A stretch of DNA of 64,000 nt from Glacieibacterium arshaanense (GTDB lineage Bacteria; Pseudomonadota; Alphaproteobacteria; Sphingomonadales; Sphingomonadaceae): assembly GCF_004681125.1 (NCBI RefSeq), contig NZ_SIHO01000003.1:276122-340121 (forward strand). Reading direction: 5' to 3'. Below are positions 32,514 to 40,662 of the stretch, piece by piece. Numbering within the stretch: position 1 is the stretch's first letter; each line of letters begins with the position of its first letter. Under the pieces are notes generated by a model. That model made no database searches. It was not told the origin of the DNA and saw only the letters and a program-made list of their open reading frames with translations. Both the position numbers and the translations under genes were made by a program.

Positions 32514-34334
32514 ATGCGCGACATCAACACTCCTGCCACTGCGGTGCCGACGCCGGCGTTCGGCGTCATCCGGCGTTTCCTGCCGTATCTGTGGCCGGCA
32601 AATGACCTGAGCCTGCGACTGCGCGTCGTCGCGGCGCTGCTGCTGGTGATTGCGGCAAAGTCGATCGTGCTGATCATGCCATTCGCCTACAAGGGCGCGA
32701 TCGACAAGATGTCGACGGGTGACAAGAGCCTCGCGCTGCTCGCCGTCGGGTTGGTCGTTGCGTACGCAGGCGCGCGCTTTGCCGGGGTGCTGTTCGACAA
32801 TCTGCGTAATGCGATATTCGAGCGCGTCGGCCAGACCGCGGCGCGCCAGCTCGGCCAGGACGTGTTCGCGCACATCCACCGGCTCAGCTTGCGCTTCCAC
32901 CTCGAACGCCGCACCGGCGCGCTGACGCGGATTGTCGAACGCGGCACCAAGAGCATCGACGTGATGCTCTATTTCATCCTGTTCAACATCTTCCCGACGA
33001 TCTTCGAACTGACCGCAGTCTGCGTGATCTTCTGGATCAAGCTGGGGCCGACGATGGTCGCGGCAACGCTGGTCATGGTCGTCGCCTATATCGTCTTCAC
33101 GCGGCAGGTCACCGAATGGCGCACCAAGCTGCGGCGCGAGATGGTCGATACCGACAACAACGCCGTGGCGCGCGCCGTCGATTCGTTGCTCAACTACGAA
33201 ACCGTCAAATATTTCAACGCCGAAGCGCATGAAAACCGCAGCTACGAACGCGCCATGACCAAATGGGCGAACGCAGCGATCCGCAACGAGGTGTCGCTGT
33301 CGTGGCTCAACATCGGCCAGTCGCTGATTACCAACCTGATGATGGCCGGCGCGATGGGCTATACCGTCTGGGGCTGGGGCCAGGGCAAGTTTTCGGTCGG
33401 CGATGTCGTACTGGTCAACACGCTGCTGGCACAGCTGTTCCGGCCGCTCGACATGCTCGGCATGGTGTTCCGCGAGATCAAGCAGGGCCTCATCGACATG
33501 GAGGCGATGTTCGGGCTGATCGACACCAACGCCGAAATCAGCGACGCGCCGGGCGCCCCCGACCTCATCGTCAGCGGCGCGCATGTGCGGTTTTCGCATG
33601 TCGATTTCAGCTACGAGCCGCGCCGCCAGATCCTCCACGACGTGTCGTTCGACGTGGCGCCGGGCAAGAAGCTCGCCATCGTCGGCCATTCGGGCGCCGG
33701 CAAATCGACGATCAGCCGCATCCTGTACCGCTTCTACGACATTTCCGGCGGCGCGGTGACCATTGACGGGCAGGACATCCGCGCCGTGACGCAGGACTCC
33801 TTGCGCCGTGCCATCGGCATCGTCCCGCAGGACACCGTGCTGTTCAACGACACCATCGGCTACAACATTGCCTATGGCCGCCCCGATGCGAGCCAGGCCG
33901 AAATCGAGGCTGCAGCCCAGGGCGCGCAGATCGACAGCTTCATCAAGGCGATGCCCGACGGCTACAACACGATGGTCGGCGAACGCGGGCTCAAGCTGTC
34001 GGGCGGCGAGAAGCAGCGCGTCGCCATCGCGCGCACCATCCTCAAGGACCCGCCGATCCTGATCCTCGACGAAGCGACCAGCGCGCTCGATTCGGCGACC
34101 GAGGCGGAAATCCAGACCGCGCTTGCCGGCGTCGCGCAGAGCCGCACGACGCTGGTGATCGCGCACCGGCTGTCGACCATCACCGATGCCGACGAGATCA
34201 TCGTCATGGGCGCCGGCCGCATCCTCGAACGTGGCACGCACGCCGATTTGCTGGCGCAGGACGGCGTTTATGCCGAAATGTGGGCGCTGCAGCAGGCCGA
34301 GGCCGAGGCCGAAACGCGGGCTGCGGCGGAGTAG
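32514..34334 (+). CDS. Atm1-type ABC exporter (ABCB7/NaAtm1-like)
   Basis: 606 residues, a half transporter: six-helix membrane domain about residues 25-320, with LLNYETVKYFNAEAHE and the family-typical TNLMMAGAMGYTVWGWGQG, then the ATPase about 350-590: Walker A GHSGAGKST, signature LSGGEKQR, Walker B ILILDEATS, and IAHRLST. As a homodimer it exports glutathione-linked sulfur or metal conjugates, linked to Fe-S metabolism and heavy-metal tolerance. The C-terminus (QQAEAEAETRAAAE) ends beside repeat copy 9. Confidence 0.93.
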   Translation: MRDINTPATAVPTPAFGVIRRFLPYLWPANDLSLRLRVVAALLLVIAAKSIVLIMPFAYKGAIDKMSTGDKSLALLAVGLVVAYAGARFAGVLFDNLRNAIFERVGQTAARQLGQDVFAHIHRLSLRFHLERRTGALTRIVERGTKSIDVMLYFILFNIFPTIFELTAVCVIFWIKLGPTMVAATLVMVVAYIVFTRQVTEWRTKLRREMVDTDNNAVARAVDSLLNYETVKYFNAEAHENRSYERAMTKWANAAIRNEVSLSWLNIGQSLITNLMMAGAMGYTVWGWGQGKFSVGDVVLVNTLLAQLFRPLDMLGMVFREIKQGLIDMEAMFGLIDTNAEISDAPGAPDLIVSGAHVRFSHVDFSYEPRRQILHDVSFDVAPGKKLAIVGHSGAGKSTISRILYRFYDISGGAVTIDGQDIRAVTQDSLRRAIGIVPQDTVLFNDTIGYNIAYGRPDASQAEIEAAAQGAQIDSFIKAMPDGYNTMVGERGLKLSGGEKQRVAIARTILKDPPILILDEATSALDSATEAEIQTALAGVAQSRTTLVIAHRLSTITDADEIIVMGAGRILERGTHADLLAQDGVYAEMWALQQAEAEAETRAAAE

Positions 34335-34336
34335 AA

Positions 34337-34472
34337 AAGAGCCTCCGGCGGGCAGTGCCTTGGCCCTGCACCCGACTTTCAAGCCAGCGCTACAATCGCG
34401 ATGCCCGGCACCTTTGATGCACCATCGCAATTTATGGGTGCAGGGCCAAGGCCCTGCCCGCCGGAGGCTCTA
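34337..34472. repeat. Interspersed nested palindrome, copy 9
   Basis: A full copy between convergent genes, with a long spacer. The right end overlaps the TAG of the AI-2E gene (34470-34472). Left inner part GTGCCTTGGCCC (imperfect), right inner palindrome GGGCCAAGGCCC. Confidence 0.94.
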
Positions 34473-35534
34473 AACCTTTCCGCTGCGCTCGCGCGCGAAA
34501 ATTTCCCACACCGTCAGGAACAGCGCGGCAATGACCGGTCCGACGACGACGCCGTTGGCGCCGAACACCGCCAAGCCACCGAGCGTCGAAATCAGCACCA
34601 GATAGTCGGGCAGCCGCGTGTCGCGGCCGACGAGCACAGGGCGCACGACATTGTCGACTAGCCCGATGATGAAGATGCCGGACAACATCAGCACGACGCC
34701 CTGCCAGATCAGCCCGGTGGCAAGCAGGTATATCGCGACGGGCAGCCAGACGAGTCCGGTGCCGACGACCGGCAGGAATGCCAGGATCGCCATGACGACG
34801 CCCCACAGCAGCGGCGCGCGGATGTCGAGTGCCCAGAAGATAAGCCCGCCGATTAGGCCCTGCAGCACGGCGACGACAAGACTGCCCTTGATCGTCGCGC
34901 GGATGACCAGCGCGAAAGTGTTGATGACCGCGTCGCGCTGTTCGACGCGCAGCGGTACCGCGTTGCCGACGCGCTTGATCAGCTCGGGGCCGTCGCGCAG
35001 CAGGAAAAACGTCAGATAGAGCATGACGCCGAGCGCCAGCAGGAAGCTGAAAGCGCTCTGGCCGATATTGAGCGCCTGTGCGGCGATGACCTCGACGCTG
35101 TTGGCGAGCGCGGCGCCGGCCTTGGCGAGCGCGGCATCGAGGTTGGTCAGCCCGACGGGTTCGAGATAATGGCTGGCCCACGGCGGCACCTGCGCGACGG
35201 CCTGCGCGAAATAGGCGTCGAAGTCGACCTGGCCGGCCTGGACGCTCATGTAGAAGTCCGACGCTTCGTTGACCAGAAATACACCGAGCAACAGCATCGG
35301 CAGGATCACCGCGAGGATGATGATGAGCAGCGTCAGCAGCGCGTTGCGGTTGCGGTGGCCGGGCATTGCGCGCATCAGCCGGTTGCGCATCGGGAAGAAC
35401 ACGATCGTCGCGATGATCGCCCACAGAATGGCCCCGAAGAATGGCGCACTGACCACGGCGAGGCCAACAGTCACCACGGCCACAAGCGCCAGAAACACCC
35501 GGTCTTCGAACTTGTTATAGACCGGCGGCTCCAT
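34470..35534 (-). CDS. AI-2E family transporter (PerM/UPF0118)
   Basis: 354 residues from the ATG at 35534, two bases after the CDF gene. About eight transmembrane segments, starting VFLALVAVVTVGLAVV, with the family motifs LLRDGPEL and GLVDNVVRPVLVGRDTRLPD near residue 310. Family members export autoinducer-2 or act as Na+/H+ or general permeases; the substrate is not predicted. Last gene of the alr-mlaE-mlaF-CDF run. Confidence 0.9.
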   Translation of the reverse strand: MEPPVYNKFEDRVFLALVAVVTVGLAVVSAPFFGAILWAIIATIVFFPMRNRLMRAMPGHRNRNALLTLLIIILAVILPMLLLGVFLVNEASDFYMSVQAGQVDFDAYFAQAVAQVPPWASHYLEPVGLTNLDAALAKAGAALANSVEVIAAQALNIGQSAFSFLLALGVMLYLTFFLLRDGPELIKRVGNAVPLRVEQRDAVINTFALVIRATIKGSLVVAVLQGLIGGLIFWALDIRAPLLWGVVMAILAFLPVVGTGLVWLPVAIYLLATGLIWQGVVLMLSGIFIIGLVDNVVRPVLVGRDTRLPDYLVLISTLGGLAVFGANGVVVGPVIAALFLTVWEIFARERSGKV

Positions 35535-35536
35535 CG

Positions 35537-36460
35537 CTACACCGCGTCCGCCGGCGCCTGCGCGCAGTCGCTGCCATCGGTTTCGATCTGCAGCGTCATA
35601 TGGCCGATACCGAATTGATGTTCGAGCGCCTCGGCGGTGTCGCACAGGAAGGCATCGCCGGGGTGGCCGGCGGGAATCTGCAAATGTGCGGTCAGCGCGG
35701 TTTCGGTGGTGCTCATCGACCAGACGTGCAGGTCGTGGACGCGCACGACACCGGGGCGCGCCAGCAGCTGCGCCTCGACGGCGCGCAGGTCGAGCCCCGG
35801 CGGGACGGCGTGCAGCGCCATTGACGTCGAATCGCGCAGAAGGCCCCAGGTGCCGGCGACGATGACGGCCGAGATGACCAGGCTGACGACCGGGTCTAGC
35901 CATGCCCAGCCGGTGAACATCATCACCACCGCCGCGACGACGACTCCGAGCGACACCGCGGCATCGGCGGCCATGTGCAGATAGGCGCCACGGATATTGA
36001 GGTCGCCCTTGCTGCCCGAGGCGAACATCCACGCGGTCAGCGCGTTGACGAGAATACCGGCGGCGGCGACGGCAATGACCACGTCGGCGGCGACCGGCGA
36101 CGGGTCCATCAGCCGGCGCACCGACTCGACGATGATGGCGCCAACCGCGACGAGCAGCAGCACCGCGTTGAATAGCGCCGCCAGAATCGAGCTGCTGCGC
36201 AGGCCATAGGTAAAGCGCGGCGACGGGCGGCGGCGCGCCAGTGCGGTGGCACCCCAGGCCATGACCAGCCCGAGCACGTCGGACAGGTTGTGGCCGGCGT
36301 CGGCGACAAGCGCCAGCGAGCCGATTTTGAGGCCGTAGCCCGCCTCGACCGCGACATAGCCGAGGTTGAGCGCGATGCCGACGGCGAAAGCGCGGTCGAA
36401 GCGTGCCGGCGCGTGGCTGTGGCCATGACTATGGCCGTGGTCGTGGTGATGGCCGTTCAC
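35537..36460 (-). CDS. Cation diffusion facilitator (CzcD/ZitB-like)
   Basis: 307 residues. His-rich N-terminus (NGHHHDHGHSHGHSHA) typical of Zn2+ exporters, six transmembrane helices with the metal site ADAGHNLSD (helix 2) and HMAADAAVS (helix 5), and a cytoplasmic C-terminal domain with VHDLHVWSMSTTE. It exports zinc or related divalent cations in exchange for protons. Its ATG overlaps the mlaF stop by four bases. Confidence 0.95.
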   Translation of the reverse strand: MNGHHHDHGHSHGHSHAPARFDRAFAVGIALNLGYVAVEAGYGLKIGSLALVADAGHNLSDVLGLVMAWGATALARRRPSPRFTYGLRSSSILAALFNAVLLLVAVGAIIVESVRRLMDPSPVAADVVIAVAAAGILVNALTAWMFASGSKGDLNIRGAYLHMAADAAVSLGVVVAAVVMMFTGWAWLDPVVSLVISAVIVAGTWGLLRDSTSMALHAVPPGLDLRAVEAQLLARPGVVRVHDLHVWSMSTTETALTAHLQIPAGHPGDAFLCDTAEALEHQFGIGHMTLQIETDGSDCAQAPADAV

Positions 36461-37227
36461 GGCCGACGCATCGCCATCTTGATCGGGCCGTCGGCGCGGC
36501 CGTGGACGAACTGGTCGACGTAAGCGTTGCCGCTGTTGTCGATGTCGGCGACCGGGCCCGACCAGACGATCTTGCCGGCATAGAGCATGGCGACGCGGTG
36601 CGCGACCTTGCGGACGCTGCCCATGTCATGGGTTATGGTCAGCGCGGTGATTTTGAGGTCGCGCACCAGTTCGACGATGAGGTTGTTGATGACATCGGCC
36701 ATGATCGGGTCGAGGCCGGTCGTCGGTTCGTCGAAGAAGATGATTTCGGGGCGTGCGGCAATCGCGCGGGCCAGCGCGACGCGCTTCTGCATGCCACCCG
36801 ACAGCTCGCTGGGGCGCAGGTCGGCGACGCCGGCGTCGAGCCCGACGCGCGCCAGATTATCGATGGCGGCGGCGCGCATTTCGGCGGCATGGCCGCCGCC
36901 GCCCTGGCTGAGGGCGAAGCTGACGTTACGCCACACTGGCAGCGAGTCGAACAACGCGCCGCCCTGGAACAGCATGCCGAAGCGCGCGCGGCTGGTGGCG
37001 AGCGCACTGCCGTGCAGGCCGACGACATCCTGCCCGTCGATGCGGATGCTGCCGGCGTCGGGGGCGATCAGCCCGAGAATGCATTTGATCAGCACCGACT
37101 TGCCGGTGCCCGAGCCACCGATGATGACCATCGATTCACCGGGTGCGACATCGAGATCGACGCCGTCGAGCACGACCTTGCTGCCGAAGCGCTTGGCGAC
37201 ACCCGCAAGGCTGATTTTCGCGGTCAT
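36457..37227 (-). CDS. mlaF: Phospholipid/organic-solvent ABC transporter ATPase
   Basis: 256 residues from the ATG at 37227; an open frame continues upstream inside mlaE but belongs to no protein. Walker A GGSGTGKS (about residue 38), signature LSGGMQKR, Walker B EIIFFDEPTTGLDPI, and THDMGSVRK. It energises the MlaE permease to move phospholipids between the membranes. Four-base overlaps with mlaE upstream and the CDF gene downstream. No mlaD (MCE) gene follows in the window. Confidence 0.94.
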   Translation of the reverse strand: MTAKISLAGVAKRFGSKVVLDGVDLDVAPGESMVIIGGSGTGKSVLIKCILGLIAPDAGSIRIDGQDVVGLHGSALATSRARFGMLFQGGALFDSLPVWRNVSFALSQGGGGHAAEMRAAAIDNLARVGLDAGVADLRPSELSGGMQKRVALARAIAARPEIIFFDEPTTGLDPIMADVINNLIVELVRDLKITALTITHDMGSVRKVAHRVAMLYAGKIVWSGPVADIDNSGNAYVDQFVHGRADGPIKMAMRRP

Positions 37228-38009
37228 GACCCGAACACGATGACGGTGATGATCAGGTTCGACAACAGGATCAGGATGAATGCCGACACCACCGCGTTGG
37301 TGGTGGCGCGCCCGACACCCGCCGCACCGCCGCTCGAATGGAAGCCATGGTAGCAGCCCATCAGCGCGATGATGAAGCCGAACACCGCCGCCTTGACCAT
37401 CGACGAGACGACATCGTCGGCTTCGAGGTATTTCGCCGTGGTGGTCAGGTAATTGGCGCTGTTGAAGCCGAGCCGCTGCGTCGCGATCAGCCAGCCGCCC
37501 ATGACGCCGAGCGCGTTCGAGACCAGCACGAGGAACGGAAGGACGATCACCGCCGCGAGCACGCGCGGCACGATCAGATAGCGGAACGGGTCGGTGCGCA
37601 GCGTCGCGAGTGCGTCGATCTGTTCGGTGACGCGCATCGTGCCGAGCTCCGCCGCCATCGCCGACGATACGCGGCCGGCAACCATCAGGCCGCCGAGCAC
37701 TGGCCCGAGCTCGCGGACGATGCCGATGACGGTGACGGCGGGGACGGTCGACGCGGCGTTGAAGCGGCTGCCGCCGATGTAGATCTGCTGTGCCAGCGCC
37801 GAGCCGGTGAACAGCGCCGTCAACCCGACAACCGGCAGCGAGAACCAGCCGATCAGCAGCATCTGTTCGAGCAGCCGCGCCGGATAATAGGGCGGCAGCA
37901 GCGCCCGCCACAGCGCCTGGCCGGCAAACAGCGTCAGCCGGCCGGTGGCACGCAGCCCGGCAATGACAAACGCGCCGACGGCGATGGGGAAGGCGAGGAG
38001 GGCGTTCAT
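37224..38009 (-). CDS. mlaE: Phospholipid/organic-solvent ABC transporter permease
   Basis: 261 residues from the ATG at 38009, which overlaps the alr TGA (ATGA); a GTG nine bases upstream is a weaker option. MlaE/TTG2B block: GSALAQQIYIGGSRF, RELGPVLGGLMVAGRVSSAMAAELGTMRV, and CYHGFHSSGGAAGVGRATTNAVV. Forms the inner-membrane channel with MlaF. Confidence 0.94.
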   Translation of the reverse strand: MNALLAFPIAVGAFVIAGLRATGRLTLFAGQALWRALLPPYYPARLLEQMLLIGWFSLPVVGLTALFTGSALAQQIYIGGSRFNAASTVPAVTVIGIVRELGPVLGGLMVAGRVSSAMAAELGTMRVTEQIDALATLRTDPFRYLIVPRVLAAVIVLPFLVLVSNALGVMGGWLIATQRLGFNSANYLTTTAKYLEADDVVSSMVKAAVFGFIIALMGCYHGFHSSGGAAGVGRATTNAVVSAFILILLSNLIITVIVFGS

Positions 38010-39097
38010 GTCCAGCACCGGCTGTAGCGCTGCCCCAACCCTGTCAGCAACTCATATTGCGCGATGTCGCTGGCGGCAGCAGCGGCAGCCAGATCGAAGT
38101 CGACGTCGACGCGGTCGCCCTCGGCGACACTTGTGCCGGTCGCATCGACCATCAGCAGGTCCATCGAAATACGGCCGACCACCGGGCAGGGCCTGCCGCC
38201 AATGCGCGCCACGCCGCTGGCACCGAGCGCGCGGCGGTAGCCATCGGCATAGCCAAGGCCCAGTACAGCAATGCGCATCGCGCGCGGTGCGACAAACGTC
38301 GCGCCGTAGCCGATGCTGGCACCGGCTTCGACGTCGCGCACTTGCACGACGCCGGCCTCGATCCGCACGACCTGTTGCAGCGCGAGGGTGCTGCCCGTCA
38401 CCGGCTGGCCGCCGTAGAGGCCGAGACCCGGGCGCGTCAGCCCGAAATGATAGTCGGCACCAAGCGCGATCCCCGCCGAATTGGCGAGTGCGGCACGGCA
38501 TGGGCGCAACTGGGTGACCAGCGCGGTGAAATCGGCGCACTGGCGGGCGTTGAGCGGGTGCGCGGGTTCGTCGGCGCAGGCCAGATGGCTGTGCAGCGTA
38601 TCGACCGCGATACCGTCGAGCAGCCCCGATGCGGCCTGCGCCGGCGTCAGCCCGAGCCGGTTCATGCCGGTATCGACCATGATATCGCATGTGCCGCCGC
38701 CAGCGGCAGCCCAAGCGGCCACTTGCGCCGGCGTGCACAGCACCGGTCGCGCAGCCGATGCGCGTGCGGTGGCCATCTCGCCATGCTGGATGCCGTGCAG
38801 TACGGCGACCGACACCCCGGCGGGCAGCGGGCCGAGCGCCGCCACTTCCGACCACTGCGCGACGAAGAAGTCGCGACACCCGGCGGCGGCAAGTGTTGCC
38901 AGCGTTTCCGCCGCGCCAATGCCGTAGCCATCGGCCTTGATCGCCGCGCCGCACGCCGCGGCTCCGCTCATCGCCGCGAGCAGCCGCCAGTTCGCCACGA
39001 GCGCGTCGCGGTCGATCAGCAGGCGGGGGCTGGCAGGTGATGGCAACATCGCCAATGGCTTACCGGCGCGGCCGAGGCTTGGCAAATGCACGGACAA
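38006..39097 (-). CDS. alr: Alanine racemase
   Basis: 363 residues. PLP lysine in AAIKADGYGIGA (Lys54), phosphate-binding and barrel motifs MVDTGMNRLGL and FGLTRPGLGLYG, and the catalytic Tyr region ASIGYGATFVAPR followed by GRISMDLLMVDAT. It makes D-alanine for peptidoglycan. The first gene of a run of overlapping genes (alr, mlaE, mlaF, CDF, AI-2E), so peptidoglycan and envelope transport functions share a transcript. Confidence 0.95.
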   Translation of the reverse strand: MSVHLPSLGRAGKPLAMLPSPASPRLLIDRDALVANWRLLAAMSGAAACGAAIKADGYGIGAAETLATLAAAGCRDFFVAQWSEVAALGPLPAGVSVAVLHGIQHGEMATARASAARPVLCTPAQVAAWAAAGGGTCDIMVDTGMNRLGLTPAQAASGLLDGIAVDTLHSHLACADEPAHPLNARQCADFTALVTQLRPCRAALANSAGIALGADYHFGLTRPGLGLYGGQPVTGSTLALQQVVRIEAGVVQVRDVEAGASIGYGATFVAPRAMRIAVLGLGYADGYRRALGASGVARIGGRPCPVVGRISMDLLMVDATGTSVAEGDRVDVDFDLAAAAAASDIAQYELLTGLGQRYSRCWT

Positions 39098-39179
39098 GCG
39101 CGCCGTGGATTGTCATTGCGCCCAGCGCCACTATATTCCCTACGCGTCCGCAACGGACGGCTCAATGGGAGAGGGTTCC

Positions 39180-39527
39180 ATGACCAAGATTACTGTAACG
39201 CTCGGCGCACTGATTTTCGCGGCATCGCTCGGGATGTCGTCGGCGGCCATCGCGGTGACGCCGACCGCGATCGAAAAGGCCGAGCTTTCGATGCTCACCC
39301 CGGCCAAGCAGAAGGAAGTGCTGGCGCGCGCGGTCAATGGCAACACCATCAGCGGTGTCATCGAAACGATGCTCCTCAACCAGATTTCGGATGACTTCGC
39401 CAACGGCGACGCCATCAGCATCGACTTCACGCAGCAGCTGTTCGTCGTGCGCAACAAGAAGGGCCAGTTGCACGAATATGTGTTCGATACGGCCACGCTG
39501 ACCGTAACGCCGCCCAAGAAGAAGTAA
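39180..39527 (+). CDS. Small exported protein, unknown function
   Basis: 115 residues. GGGAGAGGG precedes the ATG. Signal peptide about residues 1-25 (VTLGALIFAASLGMSSAAIA). The mature part is short, starting TPTAIEKAELSMLTPAKQKEV, and ends in a basic PKKK. No recognised domain. An intrinsic terminator follows, so it is probably a stand-alone gene. Confidence 0.75.
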   Translation: MTKITVTLGALIFAASLGMSSAAIAVTPTAIEKAELSMLTPAKQKEVLARAVNGNTISGVIETMLLNQISDDFANGDAISIDFTQQLFVVRNKKGQLHEYVFDTATLTVTPPKKK

Positions 39528-39548
39528 GCTTCGCGACCGGTTCAATCG

Positions 39549-39585
39549 CGGGGCGGCGGCATTGTGCCGCTGCCCCGTTTTGTTT
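39549..39585. terminator. Intrinsic terminator between convergent genes
   Basis: CGGGGCGGCGGCA pairs with TGCCGCTGCCCCG (one G-U) around a TTG loop, followed by TTTTGTTT. It lies between the exported protein gene and the DUF1801 stop. Confidence 0.8.
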
Positions 39586-39923
39586 CACGACCCGCGCAGC
39601 GCCTCGGCGATGGCGTCCTGCAGCGCCGCTTCGGGCCAGGGTGTGCTGTCGGGGATGTTGACGCAGGCCTTGCCACCCTTGAGCCGCGGGTCGCTGGACA
39701 TCAGCCGGCGCGCCGTTTCGCTGCAGCCGAGATAGACCGAGACATAGGATTTCTGCGACGCGACGCCGACATAGGCACCGCTGCGTCGGAACACCGGCAT
39801 CTTCCATTCGATTGATTCGGCGATGTCGTCGAACGCGGTGTGGATGGTGCGTCGCGCGGCCTCCAGCCGTTCGCGCCGCAATGGTGGCAATGCCGCGATA
39901 TAGGCGTCAACCTCGGGGTTCAT
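39585..39923 (-). CDS. DUF1801 (YdhG-like) domain protein
   Basis: 112 residues from the ATG at 39923. Short DUF1801 fold: IAALPPLRRERLEAARRTIH, ESIEWKMPVFRRSG, and YVSVYLGCSETARRL, then GKACVNIPD. Family members are small soluble proteins of unclear role; some bind iron or DNA. It is divergent from the GreA-like gene. Confidence 0.85.
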   Translation of the reverse strand: MNPEVDAYIAALPPLRRERLEAARRTIHTAFDDIAESIEWKMPVFRRSGAYVGVASQKSYVSVYLGCSETARRLMSSDPRLKGGKACVNIPDSTPWPEAALQDAIAEALRGS

Positions 39924-39970
39924 GCTGCCCGCCGTTTGCACAGTTTCGGTCCGGCGCGCATGATAGCAGC

Positions 39971-40447
39971 ATGAGTGTTGCGTTCACCAAGGAATCGGAC
40001 AGCGAGTCGGTCGCCGCCGACCTGCCCGACCGGCCGGTTTCGGCGCATCCCAATTATGTCACGGCGGCAGGGCTGGCGGCGATCGACGCGGCGCTGGCGA
40101 CAGCACGCGCCGCGACCACGGCGGCCCGCGCGCAGGGCGACATCACCAGCGACCGCACCGCCATGGCGCGCGCGACGCGCGAATTGCGCTACTGGTCGGC
40201 GCGCCGCGCCAGCGCGCAGCTGGTCGAACCCGCCGGCGGCGATACGGTGACGTTTGGGTGCACAGTGACACTCGAAGGCGGCGACGGCGGCCGCGAAGTC
40301 TGGCGCATCACCGGCGAGGACGAGGCCGATCCGGCGCGCGGCACCGTGTCCTATGTCGCACCGCTGGCCCGCGCCTTGATGGGCAAAAGCGTCGGCGACG
40401 CCGCCAAGTTTGGCGGCCGCGAAGTTGAAATAGTGGAGATTGGCTGA
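39971..40447 (+). CDS. GreA/GreB-family transcript-elongation-type factor
   Basis: 158 residues from the ATG at 39971. N-terminal part VTAAGLAAIDAALATARAAT, then the C-terminal FKBP-like domain: TVTFGCTVTLEGGDGGREVW, EADPARGTVSYVAPLARALM and GKSVGDAAKF, typical of GreA/GreB. The coiled-coil is relatively short, with TSDRTAMARATRELRYW. It would bind RNA polymerase's secondary channel. The downstream 59-residue gene overlaps its stop (TGATG). Confidence 0.88.
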   Translation: MSVAFTKESDSESVAADLPDRPVSAHPNYVTAAGLAAIDAALATARAATTAARAQGDITSDRTAMARATRELRYWSARRASAQLVEPAGGDTVTFGCTVTLEGGDGGREVWRITGEDEADPARGTVSYVAPLARALMGKSVGDAAKFGGREVEIVEIG

Positions 40448-40626
40448 TGGGCGAGCGTTTTGAACGTCACAAGCAGCCGTGGACGTCGGACGAGCTGCAG
40501 AAGCTCCACATATTGGCGGGCAAGGGCCAGTCGCTACGCGCCATCGCCAAGGCGCTCGGCCGCAGCGAGGAATCGACCAAGGACCGCGCCAAGGCCGACG
40601 GGCTGAAACTGACCAAGCTGCATTAG
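40447..40626 (+). CDS. 59-residue HTH/Myb-like DNA-binding protein
   Basis: The ATG at 40447 overlaps the GreA-like stop (TGATG). 59 residues: KQPWTSDELQKLHILAGKGQ, then SLRAIAKALGRSEESTKDRA, the pattern of a SANT/Myb or GcrA-like helix-turn-helix, ending in a basic KADGLKLTKLH. Coupled translation with the elongation-factor-like gene is likely. DNA binding is inferred from the HTH pattern. Confidence 0.7.
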   Translation: MGERFERHKQPWTSDELQKLHILAGKGQSLRAIAKALGRSEESTKDRAKADGLKLTKLH

Positions 40627-40662
40627 TCTTCCCGCAGCGCCGCGAATGTGGGACAGCGCGGC

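Noticed and set aside
32481-34430. 649-codon minus-strand open frame over the Atm1-like gene
   Set aside because: Antisense shadow; no domain, whereas the plus strand has all ABC motifs.
37228-37911. N-terminal extension of MlaF into the mlaE region
   Set aside because: The upstream part is an out-of-frame Arg-rich reading of mlaE; MlaF homology begins at the ATG at 37227.
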